Shown here: positions 21,466 through 29,697 of the stretch, in pieces
Position numbering within the stretch: the stretch's first letter is position 1
Layout: each line of letters starts with the position of its first letter
Assembly: GCA_049423145.1 (NCBI GenBank)
Contig: JBMSQF010000022.1
Coordinates: 1-34,583, forward strand
Direction of reading: 5' to 3'
DNA: 34,583 nt
Origin: RFTU01 sp049423145
GTDB lineage: Bacteria > Pseudomonadota > Gammaproteobacteria > Burkholderiales > Burkholderiaceae_C
The notes under the pieces: model-generated
What the model was told of the DNA's origin: nothing
Databases searched by the model: none
Seen by the model: the letters and a program-made list of their open reading frames with translations, nothing else
Translations under genes and position numbers: made by a program

Positions 21466-22449
21466 TCAGCTCGAGCGCCGGGTCGACCAGCGGGCCAGGC
21501 GCTCGAGTTCGTCTCGCCACGGTGACGCGGGCAGGGTCGCCACACCGTCCAATGCGAGGGAGGCTTCCCGCTCCGCTGCCTGCCGCGTGCCCTCAAGTGC
21601 TTGGGTTCGCCGCACCACACTCATCACATCGGGCAAGCGCTCGACTTCACCCTGCTCAATGGCTCGCCGCACCAGGTCCCGTTCTGAAGGCGAGCCATTC
21701 TGCATGGCCAGCAGCAGCGGCAGTGTGGGCTTTCCTTCGCGCAGGTCGTCACCCACATTCTTGCCCAAGGCCTCGGTCTGTCCGTCGTAGTCCAGCAGGT
21801 CGTCCATCAGCTGGAAGGTGGTGCCCAGGTGTCGTCCGATCTCCGCACAGCGCCGGCGCGAGTCGGCCGGTGCATCGGCCAGAACGGCGCCCAATTCCGC
21901 GCTGGCCTCGAACAGCTTGGCGGTCTTGTAGCGAATCACCTTGAGGTAGTCGGCCACGGCCAGGTCAGGGTCGTGCATGTTCATCAACTGCAGCACCTCG
22001 CCCTCGGCGATCACATTGGTGGCGTTGGCCAGGATGTCCAACACCGGCATCGACTGGACCGACACCATCATCTGGAAGGCACGCGAGTAGAGAAAGTCGC
22101 CGACCAGGACGGCTGCCGCATTGCCGAACAGGGCATTGGCCGTTTGCCGGCCCCGGCGCAGGTTGGATTCGTCGACCACATCGTCGTGCAGCAAGGTGGC
22201 GGTGTGGATGAACTCCACCACCGCCGCCAGGGTGTGGGCCCGCGGGCCCTGGTGACCCAGGGCTGCGGCCACCAGCAAGAGCAAGCGCGGCCGCACCCGT
22301 TTGCCGCCGGACCCCACGATGTAGTGGCCGATCTGGTTGACCAGGGCCACGTCGGAATGGAGTTGCGCGCGGATGACCCCGTCCACAAGACCCATTTGGG
22401 CATCCAGCCAGGCGGCGCAGTCGATTTCGAGGGTGGGGGTCGAGCTCAC
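21466..22449 (-). CDS. ispB: Octaprenyl (polyprenyl) diphosphate synthase
   Basis: This 327-residue trans-prenyltransferase extends farnesyl diphosphate with isopentenyl diphosphate to make the C40-type side chain of ubiquinone. The first Asp-rich motif is LLHDDVVDE (D89, D90, D93), the second is LMDDLLDYDG (D216, D217, D220), and GGKRVRP binds the pyrophosphate. The start is GTG. Alignment to the N-terminus of E. coli IspB requires residues upstream of the first internal ATG. A perfect TATAAT on the minus strand (22475-22480) lies 25 bp ahead and is the likely -10. Divergent orientation from rplU-rpmA is the standard proteobacterial layout. Confidence 0.95.
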   Translation of the reverse strand: MSSTPTLEIDCAAWLDAQMGLVDGVIRAQLHSDVALVNQIGHYIVGSGGKRVRPRLLLLVAAALGHQGPRAHTLAAVVEFIHTATLLHDDVVDESNLRRGRQTANALFGNAAAVLVGDFLYSRAFQMMVSVQSMPVLDILANATNVIAEGEVLQLMNMHDPDLAVADYLKVIRYKTAKLFEASAELGAVLADAPADSRRRCAEIGRHLGTTFQLMDDLLDYDGQTEALGKNVGDDLREGKPTLPLLLAMQNGSPSERDLVRRAIEQGEVERLPDVMSVVRRTQALEGTRQAAEREASLALDGVATLPASPWRDELERLARWSTRRSS

Positions 22450-22474
22450 GGACAGTCCGAAGTGTCAGCCGGCG

Positions 22475-22550
22475 ATTATAGGAACGGGCCCAGGCCCGCC
22501 GGGGGGCTGCCGGACCGTACAGACGGTCCGATCCGGCGTTTTGCTATACT
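22475..22550. promoter_or_regulatory. Divergent ispB / rplU control region with inverted repeat
   Basis: On the minus strand TATAAT (22480 to 22475) is a -10 for ispB. On the plus strand TGCTATACT (22542-22550) is an extended -10 for rplU with no good -35. Between them CGGACCG (22511-22517) and CGGTCCG (22524-22530) form a perfect 7-bp inverted repeat with a 6-base loop. It covers the position where the rplU -35 would be, which makes it a candidate operator. The rplU leader would be about 85 nt, and I recognise no known ribosomal leader fold in it. Confidence 0.6.
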
Positions 22551-22640
22551 TGAGGGTTCCCTGCGTCGTACGGCGGCACCTCGGGCTGCACCCCGTGCTG
22601 CCATCGGGCGCGGTGGAAACACCACAAGAAAGGATTTCCC

Positions 22641-22952
22641 ATGTACGCGGTCATAAAAACCGGTGGCAAGCAATACAAGGTTGCTGCCGGCGAGAAGATC
22701 AAAGTAGAACAGATTGCTGCGGACGTTGGCCAGGAAATCGTGATTGACCAGGTTCTGGCCGTCGGAAGCGGCACAGATCTGAAGGTTGGCACGCCCCTGC
22801 TCGCTGGCGCTTCGGTCAAGGCCACGGTGTTGGCCCATGGCAAGCATGACAAGGTGCGCATCTTCAAGATGCGCCGTCGCAAGCACTACAAGAAGTCGCA
22901 AGGCCACCGCCAGACCTACACCGAGCTGCAAATCAGCGCGGTCAACGCCTGA
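22641..22952 (+). CDS. rplU: 50S ribosomal protein L21
   Basis: This 103-residue protein is full-length bL21, a 23S rRNA-binding protein of the large subunit. It begins MYAVIKTGGKQYKV and contains the C-terminal KMRRRKHYKKSQGHRQ.YTEL signature. AAGGA eight bases upstream supports the ATG. It leads the rplU-rpmA pair, 32 bp ahead of rpmA. Confidence 0.98.
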   Translation: MYAVIKTGGKQYKVAAGEKIKVEQIAADVGQEIVIDQVLAVGSGTDLKVGTPLLAGASVKATVLAHGKHDKVRIFKMRRRKHYKKSQGHRQTYTELQISAVNA

Positions 22953-22984
22953 GCATGCGCCCAACCCTCACGGAGTAAAGAACC

Positions 22985-23242
22985 ATGGCACAGAAAAAAG
23001 GCGGCGGCTCAACACGAAACGGCCGCGATTCCAAGCCCAAGATGCTGGGCGTCAAGGTGTTCGGTGGCCAGACCGTTCCGGCGGGCTCCATCATTGTTCG
23101 CCAGCGCGGCACGCGTTTTCATGCAGGCGCCAATGTGGGCGTGGGCAAGGACCACACCCTGTACGCCCTCGTGGATGGCACGGTGAGCTTCGCTGTCAAG
23201 GGCGAACTCAACCGCCACACGGTGGCCGTTACGCCCGCCTGA
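22985..23242 (+). CDS. rpmA: 50S ribosomal protein L27
   Basis: This 85-residue protein is full-length bL27, whose N-terminal tail reaches the peptidyl-transferase centre. It starts MAQKKGGGSTRNGRDS and contains GVKVFGGQ, GSIIVRQRGTRFHAG and GVGKDHTLYA. A GGAG-containing site precedes the ATG. A bulged hairpin (23261-23266 with 23290-23295, inner stem 23274-23277 with 23283-23286) and a strong terminator follow it before obgE. Confidence 0.98.
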   Translation: MAQKKGGGSTRNGRDSKPKMLGVKVFGGQTVPAGSIIVRQRGTRFHAGANVGVGKDHTLYALVDGTVSFAVKGELNRHTVAVTPA

Positions 23243-23340
23243 TCCACCGCTCGGAATCCCGGGTGCGGCCGGCCGGTTCCTGACCGACTGCACCCTGAGG
23301 GGCCCACGGTTGATCATCGGCGTCCAGGACGCACCAAGCC

Positions 23341-23373
23341 GCAAACCCCGGTCCGCCGGGGTTTGCCCTTTTT
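23341..23373 (+). terminator. Intrinsic terminator between rpmA and obgE
   Basis: An 11-bp perfect stem (23341-23351 with 23356-23366) closes a TCCG tetraloop and is followed by CC and five Ts (23369-23373), a textbook rho-independent terminator. It ends only 8 bp before the obgE ATG, so it also occupies the place of the obgE ribosome-binding site. It would end rplU-rpmA transcription and limit read-through into obgE. Confidence 0.88.
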
Positions 23374-23381
23374 GACCACCC

Positions 23382-24485
23382 ATGAAATTTGTCGACGAAG
23401 CCACCATTGATGTCGCAGCCGGCAACGGCGGTGCCGGCTGCGTGAGCTTCCGGCGAGAGAAGTTCATCCCCTTCGGCGGGCCCGATGGCGGCAACGGCGG
23501 CCGCGGCGGCAGCGTTTGGGCGGTCGGTGACCGCAATCTCAACACCCTCATCGACTACCGCTACGCCCGCCGCCACGAGGCCCGCAATGGTGAGCCCGGG
23601 CGTGGGTCCGATCAGTTTGGCGCCGCTGGCGAGGACATCGTGCTGCGCATGCCGGTGGGCACCATCCTGCGCGATGCGGACACCGACGAGCTGGTCGCCG
23701 AGCTGCTGGTGCCGGGCGAACGGGTTCTGGTGTGCAAGGGTGGCGACGGTGGCTTCGGCAACCTGCACTACAAGACCAGCACCAACCGCGCGCCGCGCCA
23801 AAAGACCCCCGGATGGCCGGGTGAGGCCAAGAAGCTGCGCTTGGAACTCCGCGTATTGGCCGATGTCGGCTTGCTGGGGATGCCCAATGCCGGCAAGAGC
23901 ACGCTTATCGCGGCAATCTCCAACGCGCGACCGAAGATCGCCGACTACCCCTTCACCACGCTGCACCCCAATCTCGGTGTGGTACGTGTGGGCCCTGAAA
24001 AGAGTTTCGTCGTGGCCGACATTCCCGGCCTGATCGAAGGCGCTGCGGAAGGCGCGGGCCTGGGCCACCAGTTTCTGCGTCATCTGCAGCGCACCGAACT
24101 GCTTTTGCATCTGGTCGATCTGGCACCATTCGATGACGTCGATCCGGTGCAACAGGCCAGGGCCATCGTCGAGGAACTGCGCAAGTACGATGAAGCCCTG
24201 CATGCCAAGCCCCGCTGGGTGGTACTCAACAAGATGGACATGGTCCCGCCGGAGGACCGCGCCGCGCGGGTCAAAGACTTCGTCAAGCGTTTCAAGTGGA
24301 AGGGCCCGGTGTTTGAGATTTCCGCTTTGGCCCGTCAGGGACTCGATCCGCTGATCCACGCCATCTACGACCACGTGGCCGCGCATCGGTCGCCGACCGT
24401 TCCGGAGCCTGACGCGCGGTTTGATGCGTCGGCCGAGGTGCTGCCCCAGCCCGAGCCCGAAGACCCGCGTTTCCGTCGCGACTGA
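23382..24485 (+). CDS. obgE: Obg GTPase (ribosome assembly / stringent response)
   Basis: This 367-residue protein is an Obg-family GTPase that acts in 50S maturation and growth control. Residues 1-158 are the glycine-rich Obg domain, beginning MKFVDEATIDVAAGNGG. The G domain follows, with P-loop GMPNAGKST (166-174), switch II DIPGL (213-217), NKMD (283-286) and an SAL motif. A short acidic tail ends the protein. The ATG is certain from the family N-terminus, yet no Shine-Dalgarno site is visible because the preceding bases are the terminator hairpin and its T-run. Either translation starts inefficiently or an internal promoter and structure are involved. Confidence 0.96.
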   Translation: MKFVDEATIDVAAGNGGAGCVSFRREKFIPFGGPDGGNGGRGGSVWAVGDRNLNTLIDYRYARRHEARNGEPGRGSDQFGAAGEDIVLRMPVGTILRDADTDELVAELLVPGERVLVCKGGDGGFGNLHYKTSTNRAPRQKTPGWPGEAKKLRLELRVLADVGLLGMPNAGKSTLIAAISNARPKIADYPFTTLHPNLGVVRVGPEKSFVVADIPGLIEGAAEGAGLGHQFLRHLQRTELLLHLVDLAPFDDVDPVQQARAIVEELRKYDEALHAKPRWVVLNKMDMVPPEDRAARVKDFVKRFKWKGPVFEISALARQGLDPLIHAIYDHVAAHRSPTVPEPDARFDASAEVLPQPEPEDPRFRRD

Positions 24486-24496
24486 GGCCGCCGACC

Positions 24497-25636
24497 ATGA
24501 AACTCGCCGACAACCTCGACCCGGCTGTGCTGCGCCATGCGCGGCGCATCGTCATCAAAGTGGGTTCCAGTCTGGTCACCAATGAAGGCCGCGGTGTGGA
24601 CGCGCAAGCCATCGGCAACTGGTGTCGTCAGATGGCCTCACTCGCCCGCGAGGGCCGCGAGGTCATCATGGTCTCCAGCGGGGCGATCGCCGAAGGCATG
24701 AAACGCCTGGGCTGGTCCGCGCGGCCCTCTGAACTGCATGAGTTGCAGGCCGCCGCCGCAGTGGGGCAGATGGGGCTGGCGCAGATGTACGAGTCGCTGC
24801 TGAGCGAACAGGGGCTGCACAGTGCGCAGGTGCTGCTCACGCACGCCGACCTCGCCGATCGAGAGCGCTACCTCAATGCCCGCTCCACGCTGCTCACGCT
24901 TTTGGGTCTGCAGGTGATCCCCGTGATCAATGAGAACGACACGGTGGTCAATGATGAGATCAAGTTTGGCGACAACGACACGCTGGGGGCCCTCGTGGCC
25001 AACCTGGTGGAGGCTGATGCGCTGGTCATCTTGACCGATCAAAAGGGCCTTTACAGAGCTGATCCGCGCAAGGACCCCGCAGCCCGTTTCATCGATGTGG
25101 CGGCTGCGGGCGACCCTCAGCTTGAAGAGATGGCCGGGGGGGCTGGCTCTTCGATCGGCAAGGGCGGCATGATCACCAAGGTGCTGGCTGCCAAACGGGC
25201 CGCTGGCAGTGGGGCGTCCACCGTGATCGCCTGGGGCCGTGAGCCTGATGTGCTCTTGCGCCTGGCCAGGGGCGAGGCCATCGGAACGGCCCTGGTGGCC
25301 ACGACGCCCAAGCTCGCAGCCCGCAAGCAGTGGATGGCCGACCACTTGCAGCTGCGCGGTGCGGTCACCGTCGACGAAGGGGCTGCATCCAAGCTCGCCG
25401 CCGAAGGCAAGAGCCTCTTGCCCATCGGCGTGATCGAGGTGGAGGGCGAATTCCACCGCGGCGACGTGATTGCGGTGCGGCGCACGGACGGCAGCACCAT
25501 CGCGCGCGGCCTGTCCAACTACTCCAGTGCCGAGGCCCGCCTCATCGCACGCAAGGCTTCAGCACAGATCGAGTCGGTGCTCGGCTATGTCTATGAATCA
25601 GAGCTCATCCACCGGACGAACCTGATCCTGGTGTAG
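24497..25636 (+). CDS. proB: Glutamate 5-kinase with C-terminal PUA domain
   Basis: This 379-residue enzyme phosphorylates L-glutamate with ATP, the first step of proline synthesis. The amino-acid kinase domain (about 10-260) shows RIVIKVGSSLVTN, VSSGAIAEGM, NENDTVVNDEIKFGDND and LTDQKGLYRADPR. The nucleotide-site GGAGSSIGKGGMITK comes later. Residues from about 280 form a PUA domain (WMADHLQLRGAVTVDEGA, LLPIGV, EGEFHRGDVI). The whole length matches ProB with PUA. It begins 11 bp after obgE with a GAGG site. Its last 32 bp overlap the 3' end of rppH on the other strand. Confidence 0.96.
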   Translation: MKLADNLDPAVLRHARRIVIKVGSSLVTNEGRGVDAQAIGNWCRQMASLAREGREVIMVSSGAIAEGMKRLGWSARPSELHELQAAAAVGQMGLAQMYESLLSEQGLHSAQVLLTHADLADRERYLNARSTLLTLLGLQVIPVINENDTVVNDEIKFGDNDTLGALVANLVEADALVILTDQKGLYRADPRKDPAARFIDVAAAGDPQLEEMAGGAGSSIGKGGMITKVLAAKRAAGSGASTVIAWGREPDVLLRLARGEAIGTALVATTPKLAARKQWMADHLQLRGAVTVDEGAASKLAAEGKSLLPIGVIEVEGEFHRGDVIAVRRTDGSTIARGLSNYSSAEARLIARKASAQIESVLGYVYESELIHRTNLILV

Positions 25637-26237
25637 CGTCTTCGCCGGTGGCCTCGGCCCAACCATCTGCCGATGCAGCCATTTGCGTCTGCGGGCTTCC
25701 TGGGTCGGGGCGCGCTTGCATCCCACGGGGCGCACCGCCCCGCAGGTAGCGGTTGTGTGTGTGGGCTCGAGGCAGGAAGCGCGCCAATTCCGTCAGCGCC
25801 ATCTCATACACGCCGCGCTTGAACTCGATCACCACGTCCAGTGGCACCCAGTAGTCGTTCCAGCGCCAGGCATCGAACTCGGGATGGTCGGTGGCGCGCA
25901 GGTTCATGTCGCTGTCGCGGCCCAACAATTTCAGCAGGAACCAGATCTGCTTTTGGCCCCGGTAGTGCCCGCGCGACTCGCGCCGGATGAAATGATCCGG
26001 GACTTCGTAGCGCAACCAGTCGCGGGTGCGCGCGATGATCTGCACATGCTCGGGGCGAAGACCCACTTCTTCGTGCAGTTCGCGGAACATCGCCTGCTCG
26101 GGCGTTTCCCCGTGCTTGATGCCACCTTGAGGGAACTGCCACGAATGCGTCTTCAGCCGCTTGCCCCAGAAGACTTGATTGCGACTGTTGAGCAGGATGA
26201 TGCCGACGTTGGGCCTGAAACCCTCACGGTCGAGCAT
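25605..26237 (-). CDS. rppH: RNA pyrophosphohydrolase (Nudix), RppH
   Basis: This 210-residue Nudix hydrolase removes pyrophosphate from 5'-triphosphorylated mRNA and so starts RNase E-dependent decay. MLDREGFRPNVGIILLN is the family start, and the Nudix box spans residues 38-60 with G38, E44, R52, E53, E56, E57 and G59. SWQFPQGG, PEFDAWRWNDYW and VIEFKRGVYE are RppH-typical. About 50 Pro/Gly/Ala-rich residues follow the core, a tail common in betaproteobacterial versions. The frame is open upstream, but the ATG at 26237 matches the family N-terminus. The 3' end overlaps proB by 32 bp. Confidence 0.95.
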   Translation of the reverse strand: MLDREGFRPNVGIILLNSRNQVFWGKRLKTHSWQFPQGGIKHGETPEQAMFRELHEEVGLRPEHVQIIARTRDWLRYEVPDHFIRRESRGHYRGQKQIWFLLKLLGRDSDMNLRATDHPEFDAWRWNDYWVPLDVVIEFKRGVYEMALTELARFLPRAHTHNRYLRGGAPRGMQARPDPGSPQTQMAASADGWAEATGEDATPGSGSSGG

Positions 26238-26275
26238 AATCAAACCCCGATTTTTTAAGTTGCTTCGATTATTGC
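26238..26275. promoter_or_regulatory. AT-rich divergent region between rppH and proS
   Basis: This stretch, including a six-T run (26251-26256) and GATTATTG, is markedly AT-rich compared with its surroundings. It lies between the divergent rppH and proS starts, so it probably holds both promoters. I could not place -35/-10 pairs with normal spacing on either strand. Confidence 0.35.
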
Positions 26276-26328
26276 ACCGGCCCTGTGCGTGATGCGAATG
26301 CTCGCTAACCCTGGGCCGTTCCACTTTC

Positions 26329-28068
26329 ATGAAAGCCTCTGAGTTCCTCATCAGCACCCTCAAGGAAGCGCCAGCGGACGCCGAAGTGGTCAGCCATCAG
26401 CTGATGATGCGGGCTGGGCTCATCAAGCGCCTGGGCGCGGGCATCTACAACTACATGCCCATGGGCCTGCGGATCATTCGCAAGGTCGAGGCCATCATCC
26501 GTGAGGAGATGAACCGCGCGGGTGCAGTCGAGGTCACGATGCCGGTGGTGCAGCCCGCCGAGCTGTGGCAGGAAACGGGGCGCTTCTCGAAGATGGGGCC
26601 TGAGCTCCTGCGGGTGAAGGACCGGCATGAGCGCGACTTCGTGGTGCAGCCCACCAGCGAAGAGGTGGTCACCGATATCGCGCGCCAGGAGTTCCGCAGC
26701 TACAAGCAGTTGCCCAAGAACCTCTACCAGATTCAAACCAAGTTTCGAGACGAGCGCCGCCCCCGTTTCGGCATCATGCGCGGCCGTGAGTTCACGATGA
26801 AGGATGCCTACTCCTTCGACCGTGATGCCGCCGCAGCAGCCAAGAGCTACGACACCATGTTTGCGGCCTACAAGCGCATCTTTGACCGATTCGGGCTGCA
26901 GTACCGGGCCGTCGCAGCGGACACGGGCGCCATCGGCGGCGACCTCTCGCATGAGTTCCAGGTGATCGCAGACACCGGTGAGGACGCCATCGTCTATTGC
27001 CCCACCAGCGACTTTGCGGCCAATATCGAGTTGGCCGAAGCGGTGGCGCTGCTCCCGTCGCGTACCGCGGCCGCCCAGGCTCTGGTGAAGACGCCCACGC
27101 CAGGCAAGAGCACGTGCGCCGATGTGGCCCAGCTCCTGGGGCTGCCCTTGCAGCAAACCGTCAAGAGCCTGGTGTTGGCCACGGACGAAATCGGCGAGGA
27201 CGGCGTGGTCAAGAAGTCCACCGTGTGGCTGCTGCTCGTGCGTGGCGACCACGACCTCAACGAGGTGAAGGCCGGCAAGGTGGACGGCCTTCAAGGTGGA
27301 TTCCGGTTCGCCACGGTTGCCGAGATCGAGGACCACTTCGGTTGCAAGCCGGGTTACCTCGGCCCCTTGAATTTGAAGAAGCCGGTCAAGGTCATCGCCG
27401 ACCGTACCGTGGCGAACATGAGCGACTTCGTCTGCGGCGCCAATGAAGTGGACTTCCACTACACCGGCGTCAACTGGGGACGCGACCTGCCCGAGCCCGA
27501 TGGGGTGGCCGACATCCGCAATGTGTTGGAGGGCGACCCCTCGCCGGACGGCAAGGGCGTGTTGGCCATCCAACGCGGCATCGAGGTGGGCCATGTGTTC
27601 TATCTGGGCACCAAGTACAGCAAGGCGATGAACGCGACCTTCCTCGATGAAACCGGCAAGCCCCGGTTCTTCGAAATGGGCTGTTACGGTATCGGCGTCA
27701 CCCGCATCCTGGGCGCGGCCATCGAACAAGGCCATGACGAGCGCGGCATCATCTGGCCCGCCTCCATCGCCCCTTTTGAGTTGGTGATCTGCCCCATCGG
27801 CATGGACCGCAGCCCCGAGGTCAAGGCCGCAGCGGAAGGCCTGTACGAGCAGCTGATCGCCCAGGGCGTGGATGTGCTGCTGGATGATCGCGGCGAGCGC
27901 CCCGGCGCGATGTTTGCCGACTGGGAACTCATCGGCGTGCCCTTGCGCGTCGTCTTCTCCGACCGCGGCCTCAAGGCCGGCACGGTCGAAATCCAGGGTC
28001 GCCGCGACACGTCAGCCCAGACCGTGCCGGCTGCCGAGGTCTTGGCGGAGATCCGCCGCCGTCGGTGA
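26329..28068 (+). CDS. proS: Prolyl-tRNA synthetase (bacterial type with editing domain)
   Basis: This 579-residue class II synthetase charges tRNA-Pro. It starts MKASEFLISTLKEAP. Class II motif 2 is at FRDERRPRFGIMRGREFTMKD. A long insertion (roughly residues 224-407) corresponds to the editing domain that hydrolyses mischarged Ala-tRNA-Pro. Motif 3 is GCYGIGVTRILGAAIEQ, and the anticodon-binding domain closes the protein (DDRGERPGAMFADWELIG). The ATG has only a weak ribosome-binding site. The transglycosylase gene starts 13 bp after its stop. Confidence 0.97.
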   Translation: MKASEFLISTLKEAPADAEVVSHQLMMRAGLIKRLGAGIYNYMPMGLRIIRKVEAIIREEMNRAGAVEVTMPVVQPAELWQETGRFSKMGPELLRVKDRHERDFVVQPTSEEVVTDIARQEFRSYKQLPKNLYQIQTKFRDERRPRFGIMRGREFTMKDAYSFDRDAAAAAKSYDTMFAAYKRIFDRFGLQYRAVAADTGAIGGDLSHEFQVIADTGEDAIVYCPTSDFAANIELAEAVALLPSRTAAAQALVKTPTPGKSTCADVAQLLGLPLQQTVKSLVLATDEIGEDGVVKKSTVWLLLVRGDHDLNEVKAGKVDGLQGGFRFATVAEIEDHFGCKPGYLGPLNLKKPVKVIADRTVANMSDFVCGANEVDFHYTGVNWGRDLPEPDGVADIRNVLEGDPSPDGKGVLAIQRGIEVGHVFYLGTKYSKAMNATFLDETGKPRFFEMGCYGIGVTRILGAAIEQGHDERGIIWPASIAPFELVICPIGMDRSPEVKAAAEGLYEQLIAQGVDVLLDDRGERPGAMFADWELIGVPLRVVFSDRGLKAGTVEIQGRRDTSAQTVPAAEVLAEIRRRR

Positions 28069-28081
28069 TGGCCGGCCTGCC

Positions 28082-28681
28082 TTGATCCCCCGCCGCGCTC
28101 TGCTGCTCACGGGCTTGGCCAGCCTATCCACCGGGGTTGGGGCAGGCGCCCAGTCGGAGGAGCGCTTGGCCGACTCGGTGCGTTCGGCACTGGCCGCCGC
28201 CATACGCCTGGACCCACCACCACAACCGCCACCCACCGTCGAGGGTGACCAGAGGCCGTCCTACCGCCACTGGCTGGTGCCCACGGTGGGACGACTGCAG
28301 CCCTACAAGGCCGACCTGAGCACCCGGCAGGAATTCGCCCAAACGCTTTGGTACGAGGCGCACCGGGCACGATTGGATCCCGATCTGGTCTTGGGCCTCA
28401 TTCAGGTTGAAAGTGGCTTTCGCAAATACGCCATCAGCCCGGCCGGTGCCCTGGGCTATATGCAGGTGATGCCCTTCTGGGCCCACAGCATCGGCGATGG
28501 AAACCCCCAGCGCCTGTTCCACACGCAAACCAACCTGCGCTTCGGTTGCGTCATCCTGCGGCACTACCTCGACCTTGAACAGGGTGACCTGTTCATGGCA
28601 CTCGGACGCTACAACGGCACGCGAGGGCAGGCGGTGTACCCGCGGGCGGTGTTGTCGGCGCGCGAGCGCTGGAAGGTATAG
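28082..28681 (+). CDS. Lytic transglycosylase (SLT domain), exported
   Basis: This protein of about 199 residues has a signal sequence (MIPRRALLLTGLASLSTGVGAGA) and a Slt/MltC-type transglycosylase domain that cleaves peptidoglycan to 1,6-anhydro ends in the periplasm. E110 in GLIQVESGF is the catalytic acid. GALGYMQVMPFW, NLRFGCVILRHYL and ALGRYNGT are the remaining family motifs. The start is inferred as TTG at 28082 because no ATG or GTG is in frame close to the signal peptide; its ribosome-binding site is weak. It follows proS by 13 bp and probably shares its transcript. It is convergent with ubiX. Confidence 0.85.
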   Translation: MIPRRALLLTGLASLSTGVGAGAQSEERLADSVRSALAAAIRLDPPPQPPPTVEGDQRPSYRHWLVPTVGRLQPYKADLSTRQEFAQTLWYEAHRARLDPDLVLGLIQVESGFRKYAISPAGALGYMQVMPFWAHSIGDGNPQRLFHTQTNLRFGCVILRHYLDLEQGDLFMALGRYNGTRGQAVYPRAVLSARERWKV

Positions 28682-28709
28682 ACCGCAGGCGCAGCGACAA
28701 GGGCCGCGC

Positions 28710-29279
28710 TCAGAGGCCGGTCCAGGCCCGCGGCTGCGCCCGCCCGATTCCCAGCAGGGCGAGCACGCGCTCCACGCCGTCGTCGACGATCTCCTGCACG
28801 CTTTGCGGTCGGTGGTAGAAGGCGGGCAGGGGGGGGAAGATGACGCCGCCCATTTCCGTGACAGCCGTCATGTTCCGCAGGTGCGCCAGGTTGAACGGCG
28901 TCTCGCGCACCATCAGCACCAAACGCCGCCGTTCCTTGAGCGTGACGTCCGCCGCCCGCGTGAGCAGGTTGTCGCTCAAACCATGGGCCACGGCCGCCAG
29001 CGTTTTCATCGAACAAGTTGCCACCACCATGGCATCCACCGGATAGGAGCCGCTGGCGATGCTGGCCCCCACATCGGCCGGACTGTGGGCTTCATCCGCC
29101 AGCCCTTCGAGCGTCGCGCGATCGATGCCGAGTTCATGATGGACGTTGAGCACACCCGCCGGTGTGGCCACGAGATGGGTGTGGACGCCGAGTTCGCGGG
29201 CCCGCTTCAGCAGCGACACGCCGTAGACAGCACCACTGGCGCCCGTGATGCCCACGATCAGCCGAGGGGTGTGGCTCAT
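28710..29279 (-). CDS. ubiX: Flavin prenyltransferase UbiX
   Basis: This 189-residue enzyme attaches a dimethylallyl group to FMN, making the prenylated flavin used by UbiD-type decarboxylases in ubiquinone synthesis. The FMN-binding start is LIVGITGASGAVYG (residues 7-20). PVDAMVVATCSMKTLAAVAHG, RRRLVLMVRETPFN and GGVIFPPLPAFYHRP are characteristic. It is the last gene of the minus-strand hemA-prfA-prmC-grxD-ubiX run, 64 bp after grxD. No ubiD is in the window. Confidence 0.95.
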   Translation of the reverse strand: MSHTPRLIVGITGASGAVYGVSLLKRARELGVHTHLVATPAGVLNVHHELGIDRATLEGLADEAHSPADVGASIASGSYPVDAMVVATCSMKTLAAVAHGLSDNLLTRAADVTLKERRRLVLMVRETPFNLAHLRNMTAVTEMGGVIFPPLPAFYHRPQSVQEIVDDGVERVLALLGIGRAQPRAWTGL

Positions 29280-29343
29280 GTCGACGCAATGCCAGTTGTG
29301 ATTGCGCCCGAAAGTCGCATACCCAAGGGCCTTCAGGACCGGC

Positions 29344-29661
29344 TCAGTTCGCCGGACCCAAGGCCTGTTGGAGTTCGCCGCTCTGGTACATCTCCATCAT
29401 GATGTCCGAACCGCCGACGAACTCGCCGTTGATGTAGAGCTGCGGAATGGTGGGCCAGTTCGCATATTCCTTGATGCCCTGGCGGATGTCCTCATCCTCC
29501 AGCACATTGACGGTTGCAAGATCCTGCACGCCGCAAGCCTTGAGCACCTGCACCGCACGGCCGCTGAAGCCGCACATCGGGAACTGGGCAGTGCCCTTCA
29601 TGAACAGCACCACACGGTGGCCTTTGACGATCTGGTCAATGCGTTGCTGGGTATTGCTCAT
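29344..29661 (-). CDS. grxD: Monothiol glutaredoxin (Grx4/GrxD type)
   Basis: This 105-residue CGFS-type monothiol glutaredoxin carries Fe-S clusters with glutathione and delivers them to client proteins. The active site is C30-G-F-S. WPTIPQLYINGEFVGGSDI holds the cis-Pro and glutathione-binding residues. The ATG at 29661 is chosen over an upstream in-frame ATG at 29679 because GGAG lies just before it. It sits between prmC and ubiX, and is relevant to the Fe-S enzyme MiaB encoded nearby only by general function. Confidence 0.95.
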   Translation of the reverse strand: MSNTQQRIDQIVKGHRVVLFMKGTAQFPMCGFSGRAVQVLKACGVQDLATVNVLEDEDIRQGIKEYANWPTIPQLYINGEFVGGSDIMMEMYQSGELQQALGPAN

Positions 29662-29697
29662 GGTGACTCCGGGTTCCAACTTGAAAACAGACTGAAA

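Noticed and set aside
26305..27735. A 476-codon minus-strand frame across proS
   Set aside because: It is the shadow of a complete prolyl-tRNA synthetase and has no recognisable domain.
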